The position numbers and the translations under genes were made by a program. Shown here in pieces: positions 10,801 through 21,019 of a stretch of 64,000 bases of DNA (the first letter of the stretch is position 1; the number at the start of each line of letters is the position of its first letter). The DNA lies in assembly GCA_963921935.1 (NCBI GenBank), contig OY998178.1, positions 59,245,451 to 59,309,450 of the forward strand, read 5' to 3'. The notes beneath the pieces were generated by a model, which worked only from the letters and a program-made list of their open reading frames with translations, was not told the origin of the DNA and ran no database searches. Source of the DNA: Galeruca laticollis (Eukaryota; Arthropoda; Insecta; Coleoptera; Chrysomelidae).

Positions 10801-11156
10801 CAAAAAGTGGTCGACGACAAACATACAGGATTTTTTAAACCTGTTTTTCTTGTTTTTCACATTGAAAAACGAAAAAATATCTTTAAAAAACAAAATCTCT
10901 AACTTTTTTTGGGGTAAACCGATACTTTTCTCGTATCTTAGATAGTATTGGGCGGGAAAGTAAAAATATACGGAAAAAAATTATTCCCGAGAAACGGACC
11001 ATTTTGTGTGGTTAACTAATATTAATTACTTTTTCAAAATTATTTGAATTTGAACACTACTTTCAAATTAATGGCAGACGTTGGATGTGTGGTGTACATT
11101 CACAATGCTAATCAAGATAAAGCAAGTAGGGAAGCGCGTATCCGTAAACTTCTAAA

Positions 11157-11160
<4 letters not shown>

Positions 11161-11213
<53 letters not shown>

Positions 11214-11281
11214 TATTTGTAGCTTTTCTTAAACCGTTATATATATTTATCTTTTTTTGGATTTTTCTTGGGTATAGGTTT

Positions 11282-11362
<81 letters not shown>
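11161..11362. repeat. (TA)n microsatellites
   Basis: Two long TA tracts, about 11161-11214 and 11285-11362, separated by a short unique spacer. The second abuts the palindrome at 11363. Confidence 0.95.
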
Positions 11363-11366
<4 letters not shown>

Positions 11367-11499
11367 AGTAACGAATAGATTAATGGGTATTGCACGCAAA
11401 TAGAAGAAGGGGCTACATGCATGTCTGCGGTTACCACTTTTTTCAGTAGCCCCTTCTTCTATTTGCGTGCAATACCCATTAATCTATTCGTTACTTATT
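11363..11499. repeat. Perfect palindrome, 53-bp arms
   Basis: Arms 11363-11415 and 11447-11499 are exact reverse complements around a 31-nt loop containing 'catgcatgtctgcggtta'. The same arm ends ('cgaatagatta', 'ttcttctatttgcgtg') and the same loop sequence recur at 39470-39681, where more of the element is kept. Both copies sit between TA tracts. It is a non-autonomous mobile unit, probably derived from a Penelope-like terminal repeat. Confidence 0.9.
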
Positions 11500-11569
11500 G
11501 TTTATATGTCACGCACTAGTCGTACATCTTGTTATATTATTTAGAGATTTATGGGTAATTCATTCTTTG

Positions 11570-11570
<1 letters not shown>

Positions 11571-11616
<46 letters not shown>
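11571..11616. repeat. (TA)n microsatellite
   Basis: About 46 bp of TA dinucleotide, third tract around the palindrome. Confidence 0.95.
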
Positions 11617-11620
<4 letters not shown>

Positions 11621-12562
11621 CAGTTTAATGAATTACACTGTATACAAAACTGATGATATTTATAGAAATAAGCTTTCCAAATATCAATTTTTATTTCTTT
11701 AGACTATATAGTTTTCAAAGTCACGTGAGCCCATGAAAGACAGAGGTCAATTTTTTTCTCCACTCGATACGTTTTAGATCATACTGATTACGAATACGTT
11801 TATACCTAATCTGTGGCAGTTACCATTCGTCCGCTGAAGCTAAAAACGGATGGACGGATGGACGGGCCAAACCAGAATATAAGACTTCGATTTTTCCGTG
11901 CTTTAAAGCAAACATGTTCTATTTTTACAGCGACCTTATTACATTGAATAATGCCCTCGTCCAATATAAAAATTACGTTCTTTAATTTGATTTATTCCAA
12001 CACAAACGTGAGATGCTCCTTTATACGGGCAAAAGTTTACTCAAAATACTAGGACAATGACAAGTTCACTGTCAAAAAACGAAAATAAGTATTTATTCTG
12101 GAACAACCAGAGAGAAAACAGTCATTAAGGCACAAATGTGTACTTGTAATAATAGTAATCATTTCAAAATCAATCTTCTTCCACGTAGCCCACTTCCCAT
12201 TGAATCCATTATAACCATATGTCTTACTGAACATACTACCATTCGACCAACTAAGACAGAGATAGAATGTTATAAGACTATAATTTGCGAAATATAATAG
12301 AGATAAAATGAACTATAGTTACTATTTGTGAAATTAAATTCATGACAGTTGTTAGGGTTGTATGATTACAATATCAAAAGCAAAATTTGACAAAGAAATA
12401 TACAAGAGACAAAAACAATGCACCAAAAAGAACGAAACTGAATCGGAGAAGAAAACAGAAAGAAATATTTCCTAGTGGTAATATTGAGAACAGTTGATTA
12501 ATATCTAATAAAGCAATAAAAAATAACTACAATTGGAAGACTGACTACATTTGCATACTTAC
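11617..12562. other. Intronic or 3' flank, no gene seen
   Basis: No coding match was recognised. The next exon of the DENN gene would be expected in or beyond this stretch on the minus strand, but I found no segment that continues the DENN domain with a matching splice phase. Confidence 0.4.
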
Positions 12563-12697
12563 CCATCAAATAAGGTACAGGGGCGTCCAAAAAGTGATGC
12601 AACGATGCAGGCATTATTGGCACATACACATGAGGCCAAGTAAATGGAAATAATAAAGACGTAACGCCTTCAGCCACAACCATCAATTTTTGAGGAT
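12563..12697 (-). CDS. DENN-domain Rab-GEF, exon (cDENN C-terminal part)
   Basis: A 135-nt exon bounded by 'ttttag' upstream (AG at 12699-12698) and a strong 'gtaagt' donor at 12562. With one base carried over from the 18289 exon it reads D-PQKLMVVAEGVTSLLFPF, then TWPHVYVPIMPASLHHFLDA and PVPYLMG. This is the end of the central DENN domain, closest to my recollection of DENND5/Rab6IP1. DENN proteins exchange GDP for GTP on Rab GTPases on membranes. The exon ends in phase 1, so a further exon must follow at lower coordinates or outside the window. Assignment to the DENN family is firm; the subfamily is less so. Confidence 0.88.
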
Positions 12698-13080
12698 CTA
12701 AAACAAGATCAACATATTCACATTATATGTGAGTGTGACTAGCTTTCGCTATTCGCCACGTTACAAGTGCTGTATATCTGTAACTATTTGTCGAAGATTC
12801 GGTAAAAACATTTATTACTAAAGTGACCAAAAGAAAATATTTTCAGATTTCCAAGATAGTCGCCAGCGGCTTTAAAGTAACTTCTGACTGAAATGCGCCT
12901 AGTATATGTACCAAAAAATATGTTTTTCTACGCCCTATCTTTAAAGTACCTTGTATTTCATCGGTTTGTAGCGCTTAAAGTAGTTGTTTATGGTTAGAGT
13001 GAAAAAAAGTAAAAAAGCGTTAAAAAAGTGCCATAACGTTAACTTTATTTCACGCTTCTCATAAGCTAACACAATGAATC

Positions 13081-13182
13081 TTGGCTGGGCATCGAGGATG
13101 GACTTTCATGAAACTTGGCTGGGCATCGAAGATGGACTTCTAAGATACTTGGCTGGGCATCGAGGATGAACTTTCATGAAAC
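13081..13182 (+). repeat. 34-bp tandem repeat, three copies
   Basis: Units 13081-13114, 13115-13148 and 13149-13182 each begin 'ttggctgggcatcgaggatg' (with small changes). A single copy occurs at 36308-36341. In both places a related hairpin lies just downstream (13258-13410, 36405-36495). Confidence 0.9.
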
Positions 13183-13257
13183 TTGGAGTACGTATAATTG
13201 TAATTTACCGAAGGTGCTTAATTAAAATGTCCCAAATTTCTATTTGCATTTTATTTT

Positions 13258-13410
13258 TTGTATAGGGCTGTAGAAAAAATAATGTATGCAACATGGGCAT
13301 AAAGTGTCTTTTTTTCACTCATGGAATTGCCATCGCCAATTGGTCAACTTTTTCCATACGTGAAAAAAAGTACCACTTTATGCACTTGTTGCATAAATTA
13401 CTATTTATAA
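13258..13410. repeat. Hairpin element, family member 1
   Basis: Imperfect palindrome: 'cataaagtgtctttttttca' pairs with 'tgaaaaaaagtaccacttta', and outer bases 'atgcaaca' / 'tgttgcat' also pair. The left flank 'ggctgtagaaaaaataatgt' matches the flank of the hairpin at 58686 ('cggtcgtagaaaaagtaaag'), and the right end 'ttactatttata' resembles the ends of the hairpins at 36.4, 54.2 and 58.8 kb. It is best read as a non-autonomous repeat family. Confidence 0.75.
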
Positions 13411-13668
13411 ACCTAAGCTAAGTGAAAACAGTATACTATTGTGCAGTTTATAGGCAGTTTTAAATATACATGTAAGTCAATAAATTCCATCTAGTAATAT
13501 AAGAGATATTTGGTTTTAGAAATATCAATATATAAATAAGTCGCTGTCGGTGGTTTATAATACTAGTTTTTATTGTTCTCTTGATATCTGTCAGGTTTTG
13601 CCTGACCACATTAGGACAGGACTGTAGTTGGAAACTTTCTGCGAGTATCAATGTAAATCATTTTAATC

Positions 13669-14502
13669 ATGACAGAAAATTTGGCGGAACCCCCTGATCA
13701 CAGGTGTCATTCTTCGAACCAACCTCAACTGACAAGTTTAGGGAGTGCTTCTGACCACAGAAGTCCCTCTCTTATCCAATCACAAATAAGTTCTTCTCGA
13801 TCTTATTCAAATGTTGCAGCTAACTCACTCTTTCCCTCTAAAGATCAATTTCCTTCTATTGATGGAGTTAAATTAGAGGAGTACATTTTTGCCGTAGGAG
13901 CTAAAATTCTTCCTAAAAACATCACTTTTGCTTCAAGAATTTCAAATAACAGAGTATGTATTTACCTATCAAACAAGTCAGTGGTTGATCACTTTATGGC
14001 AACATATTCTAGCATCACAATCAACAATCAAGACATCCAGGCAAGACGACTCATTACACCAGCAAGCAGAATTACGTTATCCAACGTCTGCCCTAGTATA
14101 CCACACGGGACTTTAGAGATTGAATTGAAGAAGTTGGGTTTAAACCTTGTATCACCAGTAACCTTCATAAAAATAGGAGTTTCCAACCCAGAATACGGAC
14201 ATATTTTTAGTTTTCGGCGCCAGGTATTCACCTCTCCTATATCTCCTGAAAGTAACATTCCTGAATCATTCACATTAACCTATGAAAATACTCTATATCG
14301 AATTTTCGTATCCGTTGATGGCCTGACCTGCTTCAAGTGCAAACAGCCAGGTCATATTGCTGTCAGCTGCTGTAATGCACCCACCGCTCCCAACACTTCC
14401 GAAAATAACTCAGAAAGTCCACCTAAATCCTCTGATAAGTCAAGTAGTTCTGAGAAAACTCTCAGTACAAAAGATCCTGTAGAAGCATCTCAATCAACAT
14501 AA
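13669..14502 (+). CDS. I-clade ORF1 (gag) with CCHC zinc knuckle
   Basis: 277 residues from MTENLAEPPDHR. A Ser/Gln-rich start is followed by an RRM-like gag core (about residues 65-215: LEEYIFAVGAKILPKN, RVCIYLSNKSVVDHF) and a zinc knuckle, CFKCKQPGHIAVSC (CX2CX4HX4C), near residue 220. A Ser/Pro-rich stretch follows. The protein binds element RNA to form the RNP. A stop at 14500-14502 is caused by a frameshift; the missing C-terminus is in the next entry. Confidence 0.85.
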   Translation: MTENLAEPPDHRCHSSNQPQLTSLGSASDHRSPSLIQSQISSSRSYSNVAANSLFPSKDQFPSIDGVKLEEYIFAVGAKILPKNITFASRISNNRVCIYLSNKSVVDHFMATYSSITINNQDIQARRLITPASRITLSNVCPSIPHGTLEIELKKLGLNLVSPVTFIKIGVSNPEYGHIFSFRRQVFTSPISPESNIPESFTLTYENTLYRIFVSVDGLTCFKCKQPGHIAVSCCNAPTAPNTSENNSESPPKSSDKSSSSEKTLSTKDPVEASQST

Positions 14503-14863
14503 TACAAATGATTTACCCTCCACACCAAAAAAATTCGAACCAGCAATCAAAAGAACCAGTTCCGACCGGGAAACACCTGAAATTGCGGAAGAAGAAAACC
14601 CAACAAACAATATCTTTGTCACACCCGAACCCCCCCCCCCCCCAAAAAAACAAAGGCCCGATTATGACGCATTGCTTAAACCAGCAAAAATTTTCATAAA
14701 TTCTCACGACCCGCCCTTTGTTCTAAATTTTGACCAACTGGTGGATTTGTTCGCAAACAGTTACGGTTCACCACACCCCGACCAAATTGCTATAAATTAC
14801 ACTAATGACTTACCCTTACTTTGCTATATGTTACATGAAATTCAAACCTCACTTGAAAGATAG
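14503..14863 (+). pseudogene. I-clade ORF1 C-terminal part, frameshifted
   Basis: A shifted frame continues the gag protein: KKFEPAIKRTSSDRETPEIA, a poly-Pro stretch encoded by a C14 run at 14629-14643, then FVLNFDQLVDLFANSYG and LLCYMLHEIQTSLER before TAG 14861-14863. The hydrophobic helical end is usual for I-type gag. The frameshift lies close to 14500. Confidence 0.7.
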
Positions 14864-15000
14864 AAGCATAAAAACCCGCTGCACCAAGCTTCGGAAAAAA
14901 TGTGAATTTTTCGACCATCAACTGACAATGAAAGTGACGCGCCATCGGAAGTGAGCAGCTATTAATTTCTTCCAATTACATTTTTCTCAACACTCTCATT

Positions 15001-15519
15001 ATGTTCAAAAACATTTTCCAATGGAATATAAACAGCATTTACACTCACCTAGAATCACTGCAATTACTTATGTCTGAACTAGATCCTTCTATTATCTGCA
15101 TTCAGGAGACAAACTTTGCAGATAAAACTTACAGTAATAAAAACTATAACGGTTATTTCTTAAATAGGGTCGATTGTCTACGTGCAAGTGGAGGTGTTGC
15201 AATATATGTGAAAAAAGACATCAGCTCATCACTTATTCCTCTGCATACAGACTTAGAAGCCATTTGCGTTGCTTTACCTGGGGACAAAAAACTACATATC
15301 TGCAATGTTTACATTGCATCTGACGTAGAACTCAATTCACACAATTTATCCAATCTCTTAAATCAAATTCCTTGCCCACGAATTATTGTTGGTGACTTCA
15401 ATGGACATCATTTAACTTGGGGTTCGCCATCAAATGATAACAGCAGCAAATTCACCAATTGGAAAATTGGTCCAGAGAAACTGGATTCACCTTCTCCATA
15501 TCGAAAACAAAATATCTAA
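15001..15519 (+). pseudogene. I-clade ORF2: APE-type endonuclease, truncated
   Basis: 172 residues. The endonuclease fold is clear: FQWNINSIYTHLESLQLL (first strand with Asn), IICIQETNF (catalytic Glu), ASGGVAIYVKKDI, and VGDFNGHHLTWGS (catalytic Asp and Asn). It would nick the genomic target to prime reverse transcription. The final SDH block is lost: after about codon 150 the sequence jumps to RT-thumb material (NWKIGPEKLDSPSP, then KTKYLMFSKT in another frame), so a large internal deletion joins EN to the end of RT. Confidence 0.85.
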
Positions 15520-16553
15520 TGTTTTCTAAGACTCCTTTGCTGGTTTATCCCAACACAAAACGTCCTAAGTCGTCTTAACTCTGTTCAAAACTCTGCAATC
15601 CGAATCTGCCTTGGGGCTTTTCGCTCGAGTCCTATTGACAGTTTGCTATGTGAAGCTTCTGAACTTCCCCTCCACCTTCGACGTTATTATCTAAGCCTCG
15701 CGTACACCGCATCAATTTCCTCAAATGTAAATCATCCGGTATATCAAAATGCTCTGAGTATAAAAAAAGAAAACGAATTTATCTCCCTCTATATGAGAGA
15801 ATAAATAGATCCCTTATCTTATTTGATACCTCCATTCCTACAAATTTCCCGCTGAACCTTAATCCCATTCCTCCCTGGCTAACGAAACTTCCGTACTACG
15901 ATACTTCCTTATCAAATTTCAACAAATAAGAATCAAATCAAGCCTTGATTAGAACAGCATTCCATGAAAAAGTGTCCAGACTTAGTCAATACACACAAAT
16001 CTACACAGATTCCTCGAAAATGGAAAAGGGGTAGGAATTTCAATTATCGCTCCCAGTGCTGTTATTAGAATTAGGCTACCAGAAATGGCAAGTGTATACT
16101 GTGGAGAACTGTACGCAATGCAACTCAAGATCCAAATTGCACTTTAGTATCAAGAACTACAACTGTAAAAACTTTTTTAAACAGTTAGTTATCAGTCACT
16201 GGCAAAACTGCTGGTCTAGATCTCAATCAAAATTGAGGATAGTGAAAAAAAGTGTAGCTGCCTGGCAATTCCTTCCAGCCAAAGGAAGAGATCAAATACT
16301 ATTAACTCGACTTAGAATTGGACACACTCGTTTCTCCCACGGCCACCTAATGTCTCATTCTGCGGCACCCATATGTGAAACATGTCAGGTTCCAGTGTCG
16401 GTAGTGCATGTGTTAGTGGAGTGTACCCGTTTTGCTCATCAAAGATCGCGGTACAATTTACCAAATAATATCACAGACATTATCGGAGAAAACTGTGACG
16501 TTGAAAAATTGTTACTTTTCCTGAAAGCGGTTAACTTACTGTATAAAGTTTGA
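15520..16553 (+). pseudogene. I-clade ORF2: RT thumb, RNase H and C-terminus
   Basis: Read in three frames. RT thumb: NSAIRICLGAFRSSPIDSLL, LCEASELPLHLRRYYL (15575-15700). RNase H: QIYTDSSKMEKG near 16000 and, in another frame, a VYCGELYAMQL-like segment near 16090. C-terminus: AWQFLPAKGRDQILLTRLRI, GHTRFSHGHLMS, and a Cys-His block CETCQVPVSVVHVLVECTRF, ending at TGA 16551-16553. The order is that of I elements. Several indels make it non-functional. Confidence 0.8.
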
Positions 16554-16654
16554 AAATCCTATTATGTACATGACTTAAATGTAAATTTATTGTTGGGCGC
16601 TAATAACCCTAGGGGTTGATGCGCAAAAAATTTCAAAATAAAAAAAAAACCTAA

Positions 16655-17165
16655 AAGAAAACAACTCGATATAAAAATTAAAAATATGTATTGGCTAATT
16701 AACAAAAAATCACAACTATCTACAGAAAGCAAAATCTTAATCTACAAAACTAGACTAACACCTATATAGACATACGGTATTGAATTGTGGGGTTCCAGCA
16801 AACCATCTAACACCAAGATCCTGCAGTTTTTCCAATCTAAAACCCTCCGTCTATTAATAAATGCTCCGTGGTATGTTTCACAGAGATCTAAGAATACCAT
16901 ATATCAAAGACATCATCACAACTCGCTCAAATAAATACAGAAAGCGATGCACATGTCATAGCAATCAACTTATCAGTAACCTGTTCAACTTACCATCAGA
17001 AGAAAGAAGACTAAAAAGAATTTGGCCCGAAGATCTGTAAAAATCTAGAGAACCGTTAATGGACCGTACCTGATTCAAGCCACCAACCCACATTATCCTA
17101 TTTACTTATTACTCTATAGAGTAGTAGATTGTAAATTTGCAGTTAAATAAGTAAAAAATAAACCA
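16655..17165 (+). pseudogene. Jockey-like RT C-terminus and 3' UTR, decayed
   Basis: Begins at QLDIKIKNMYWLINKKSQL and continues STESKILIYKTRLTPI, TYGIELWGSSKPSN, LRLLINAPWYVSQRS and ERRLKRIWPEDL to TAA 17038-17040. These blocks line up with 1135-1530 of the young Jockey-like element but are clearly diverged, so it is an older relative. It starts right after the I-clade A-tail. Confidence 0.8.
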
Positions 17166-17534
17166 ATGATTTAGAGTTTTGTTGTCATTAAAACTAAAAT
17201 GGAAAACAGTGTGTTACATAATATGGACGAATCCGACGGCGGTCATTGTACACTGGAAGAGATTACCCAAAAAACAAGACAGGTTACACTAAATTTAATA
17301 TGCTACCTGAAAAGTCAAAGGGAAAATATAAGCAAATATATAAACATGGATTGGTATTTCTTGCATAATATTAGAAGGTACGGCCAAAATCTTATTTTCA
17401 ACAACTCATCTGCAATTTTCTGAGTCGTTCATCTCATAACATTAAACGGTACAGTCAAAATATTTCCCACCTTTCTTTTTATCATTTTTGAATATAATCC
17501 TTTATGTGTAGGATAAAAACTATTGTGTGTTCCA
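17166..17534. other. Unassigned stretch with a small ORF
   Basis: A 74-codon frame at 17199-17423 (MENSVLHNMDESDGGHCTLE...) has a balanced composition at its start and AT-rich codons at its end. I do not recognise it and see no splice signal that would join it to the host gene, which runs on the other strand. Confidence 0.3.
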
Positions 17535-17637
17535 CGCCGCGAAAGTGGTTTTCCGGGTCTCCAGAAGTGGCCAGGCTCGACTACGCCTGGCTTGGCTATT
17601 TCTTCTGTCGGCCCGGAAAACCAGAACTTTCGCGCCG
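17535..17637. repeat. GC-rich imperfect hairpin
   Basis: Arms of about 43-50 nt: 'cgccgcgaaagtggttttcc' ... 'gtggccaggc' pairs back to 'gcctggcttggc' ... 'ggaaaaccagaactttcgcg', around a short loop near 17577-17584. The bulges are small. GC content is far above the flanks. It could be a foldback mobile fragment or a structured transcript. Confidence 0.75.
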
Positions 17638-17862
17638 ATGTACACAAATAGCTATTCCAACGAGACCAAATTTGTTAAATAAGTCTGCTCAATCGTTTAG
17701 GAGTTACATCTGCTTTATTTAAAAAAAAACATAGAATCAGCCCCCCCCCCATTATATGTTAATAGATACGTCACAAAGTGTTAAACAAAAACTATTCGAT
17801 TAAAGCTTGGCTTTAAAAAACATATTACATTTTTGATGCATTTACGGGTTGATTGGTTTTCA

Positions 17863-18090
17863 GTGAAAAATCACTTTAAGAGTTTAAGATGGCTTATACC
17901 CTCCCTGGCGATCATACTTAGAAATATGAAAATGTTTTCCAAACTCTTTTTGGACGCTTTAGTAATAAAATTTTCTACTGTGAAAAATCACTTTAAGAGT
18001 TTAAGATGGCTGATACGCTCCCTGGCAATCATATTTGGAAATATGAAAATATTTTCCACATTTTTTTTAAATTTTCTACTATCTCTCTTC
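17863..18090 (+). repeat. 117-bp tandem duplication
   Basis: Units at 17863-17979 and 17980-18090 share 'gtgaaaaatcactttaagag' and the following 'tttaagatggct.atac.c'. Two copies, moderately diverged. Confidence 0.85.
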
Positions 18091-18288
18091 AAATAATAGT
18101 TTCCGAGATACAGCACTTTCCATTCTTATCTCGCCACCCAGTACACAACTCTCTTGCATATCGCAGGTTCAATCATGTTTGCTAAATAGTTACAAATGCA
18201 ACTTGCATTACTTTAACACATTAATGAAAAACATGTACCATGTCATTAGACAATGTAGAATAAAAATCTCTTAATTAATTATACTAAC

Positions 18289-18511
18289 CTGTACTCCGTA
18301 ACAGCACCTGATACTCTAGTAAGAGACAAGTAAAGAGCTGCACAATAATATCAACTCCTGACCATAGAAACATCAGTCTGAGAGAATAATCATGATGGGG
18401 TAGTTCATATGGGGGTAGAGAATTTTGTATTATGACATTCGATAGAGGTAATTGAGGATCTGAAGGTGGCAAGTGAACCAATAAACTTTTTCCAGGAGCC
18501 GGTAACTGAAC
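18289..18511 (-). CDS. DENN-domain Rab-GEF, exon (central DENN)
   Basis: A 223-nt exon. Acceptor 'ttttag' at 18513-18512; donor 'gttagt' at 18288. It reads VQLPAPGKSLLVHLPPSDPQ, then LPPYELPHHDYSLRLMFLW and IIVQLFTCLLLEYQVLLRST, the core of cDENN where LxxLFTCxLLExQxLL is the hallmark. It starts in phase 0 and ends in phase 1, which matches the 12697 exon exactly. Its phase 0 start does not match the phase 2 end of the 36878 exon, so a small exon (about 60-80 nt by comparison with relatives) is missing between them. The 18.4-kb gap to the 36878 exon is filled by a BEL/Pao complex and RTE remnants. Confidence 0.9.
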
Positions 18512-18540
18512 CTAAAATAGATTATATTTTTTAATTTCAA

Positions 18541-18640
18541 CTAGCGACCCGCCCCGGCTTCGGAGGAAGAGCATGTTATGCCTACATGTTAGGATACATT
18601 AAAAGTAACAGATGCACAGCCAACCAGAGCGCGCAATTTT
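18541..18640 (+). repeat. Dispersed repeat end fragment
   Basis: Starts 'ctagcgacccgccccggctt' and includes 'gatacattaaaagtaacaga' and 'aaccagagcgcg'. The latter part is present in inverse orientation at 32806-32865. It is very GC-rich against its flanks and is probably the edge of a common insect repeat family I cannot name. Confidence 0.6.
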
Positions 18641-19331
18641 TCTTACACCGAACTGCAACCAAAGTGCTGGCCGAAGACATTAGTTGTTAACGAAAATGTT
18701 AAAATGAAGGTTGTAGGTTCCCGCTGTTTCTAATTTTAACCTAACCTTTTTTTTAATAGTGAGGTATTTACGGAAACTGGATCGGACAGTGATCTACAAC
18801 CGACTTTTATAAATTTGCGTTCGTTTACTTGATCTGATGAAACTAACCTCTTACAAAAAGTTGAATAGATTATGGAACGAGTCAATATCATTTAACCCTA
18901 CTAGAGCGGTAGGGTAACTTGGTATGATTACTATAAACAAAAATCCGAATTTTGTTATATACATAACCTCTCACATAATAAAAATGGAAGAAGTGGAAAA
19001 CTTTTTATACTTCGCTATAGCGACTGCTCAGAAATGGTTACTTGAACGAGTAATAAAATGCTTTCGGGTACCTTCGGAACCAAGTAACAACCTGTCACGT
19101 GAATTTAAGAACTCAGTACATGATCCAGGTTAGGTTTCTGTAAATACCTGTAGTTATATGATCTGTATCGGCTATTTTAGTTCGCAACATTTTTGTGCTC
19201 TTGTGAAATACATTCTTACATTCATTTATTTTTTATATATTGGACAACAGCAATTATTATTGCTAATTAATTAAATTTATCTTACAGTTAATCTTAAAAA
19301 TTGGTACTCGAGAAATTATTGTAGAAAAATG
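18641..19331. other. Intronic noncoding stretch
   Basis: No gene, RNA or clear repeat recognised. A short palindrome-like 'attattattgctaattaatt' is at 19253. Low-information AT-rich sequence. Confidence 0.4.
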
Positions 19332-19730
19332 AATAATTATGGACAAACACAGGTATGTAAAAAAACTTTAGTTATGGTAAAATTGGATTACTTTTTTTGG
19401 ATCATTTGTGTTGGAAGTTGATGGTAAAGGGCCGGATTAAAAATGAAAAGGAACTCAACATGATTTCATCGTGTACTCACACAAAAATTGGAATTTTCTG
19501 CTGTAGTAGTTATATCTCAATATCACACGATTTCTCTGCTAACTGTCAATTCTCGGAACAGTTCGTCGGACATCAACAGGTGGATGCAGTAAATCGAGAC
19601 TTGATGGTGGTGATGAAGGTATACCACATCTTATACGATATGTTAGGGTGTACGCGTGGTTGCCGCACATTTAGGGACCGGAAAGATACTGGATTAAAAG
19701 AAGGGAAAACAAGAAGCAAAAACCAAATAC
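19332..19730 (-). repeat. BEL/Pao LTR, downstream copy
   Basis: Matches 29911-30360 through blocks such as 'ggattaaaaatgaaaaggaa', 'tgtcaattctcggaacagtt' and 'cgtcggacatcaacaggtgg' in the same order. Indels are frequent. Both ends are approximate. Confidence 0.75.
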
Positions 19731-19889
19731 TCCGCCCACCAAAACGACATAAGGTTAGTATACACTAAAGAAGAAAATAAAAATAAAAGATAAGCATTCT
19801 GAAAATGAAACTTAGTACTATTTGAAAGATTGGCCCGCCTCTCGTAAGGAGGGGGAACTAAAACTAAATTAGCATTAAACATGGGGTTG

Positions 19890-21019
19890 CTAGTCTTCCG
19901 AAAGAAGAGGCAACGGGCATAATTTAACGAGCGGACGTGTGAGAACGCCATTGGGAGTTTTGCACTGTCGCAACTCGACAGGTCCCGAAAGGACCATAGT
20001 GCAGTTCGGAAATACGTCCGTGCCGCCAATGAAGCGGAGTGGTGGATTCAGCAACACCATTGAGCCAAGCTGTGGAGGACTAGGATTATGTTCCACAGTC
20101 CATTTTCCTCTTTGGTAGAGGGTATGGAGGTGATTGAGGTAGGCTTTGAACCAATTGCCAGCGCGACAACAGAGACGTTTTAGAGTTAGATACATCAGGT
20201 TCTGGAAAATATGTTAGCGGTTCTAACGTCAAGAAGTGTCTCGGACTAAGGACTTCAATGTCATTGGGGTCAGAGCTGACTGGAGTTAGGGGCCGCGAAT
20301 TCAGCAATGCTTCTATCTAGTTTAACAGGTTAAGTAATTCTTCATCTGTAGAGCGTTGGGCACCGATGACTCGGTACAATTGGGTTTTTATCGATTTTAT
20401 ACCTCCCTCCCACAGTCCGCCGAAATGGGGGGCACCAGGAGGATTAATCTTCCACTGAATGGATTGTCCTTCAGCGGCATTCTGGAGGAATTCGTGCGTT
20501 ATGCGATGAGGACCCACAAAATTCGTGCTGCAATCGCTGGTAATTTGAGAACATCGTCCTCGACGTACAATGAAACGACGAAGAGCTCCCAAAAAGGCAT
20601 CCGAAGACAAGTTGTTAACAATTTCAATATGAAGTGCCTTGGTAGCACAACAAATAGGTAAATATATACCTTGAAGGATTTAGTTCCTCGATGACGACGG
20701 TAAATTATATTAAAGGGTCCGCCATAGTCGACACCTATACAACAGAAGAGTTTAACGGACGTCACACGAGAAGACGGTAGGTTAGCCACGGTAGGTTGAT
20801 ATGGAATGGGTTTAAGTCGGAAACATCGATGTTCATCAAGTACATAGTGGTATAGATGCAAGAGTGACAAAACTTCTTATGTGTTTGTTGAATTATGAGG
20901 TCAGTCCAAATATGACGACGAGGAAGTAAGGCTGGGTTTTTGGTAGTAAAGTCCAGGGACGAATTTTGTAATCTGCCACCGACGCGCATAATTCCTTGTT
21001 GCTCAATAAAGGGGGACAA
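19890..21019 (-). pseudogene. BEL/Pao integrase
   Basis: Read 21019 to 19890 in changing frames. Zinc-binding domain: GIMRVGGRLQNSSLDFTTKN, then His and Cys residues (QQTHKKFCHSC). Core: CIGVDYGGPFNI (first Asp), SDAFLGALRRFIVRRGRCSQ, SDCSTNFVG (second catalytic region), PPGAPHFGGLWEGGIKSIKT (Glu region). C-terminus: ALLNSRPLTPVSSDPNDIEV, LHTLYQRGKWT, KTPNGVLTRPLVKLCPLP, the usual Pao integrase end. It inserts cDNA into the genome. At least four frameshifts make it inactive. Confidence 0.9.

Larger units (their letters stand above)
13600..16650 (+). mobile_element. I-clade non-LTR retrotransposon, internally deleted
   Basis: Contains ORF1 (13669-14863 with one frameshift), the endonuclease start of ORF2 (15001) and the RT thumb, RNase H and C-terminus (15530-16553). 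The RT fingers and palm are missing. The RNase H domain and the 3' UTR 'ggcgctaataaccctagggg' before an A-rich tail fit the I/Nimb group. It lies in the intron of the DENN gene, in opposite orientation. A Jockey tail abuts its 3' end at 16655. Confidence 0.8.

Noticed and set aside
11044..11437. Frames running into poly-Ile/Tyr
   Set aside because: Translated TA microsatellite.
12049..12234. Next exon of the DENN gene
   Set aside because: Translation does not continue the DENN domain and no acceptor with the right phase is present.
10500..13400. CRISPR-like array from the 34-bp repeats
   Set aside because: Units are head-to-tail without spacers, in eukaryotic DNA.
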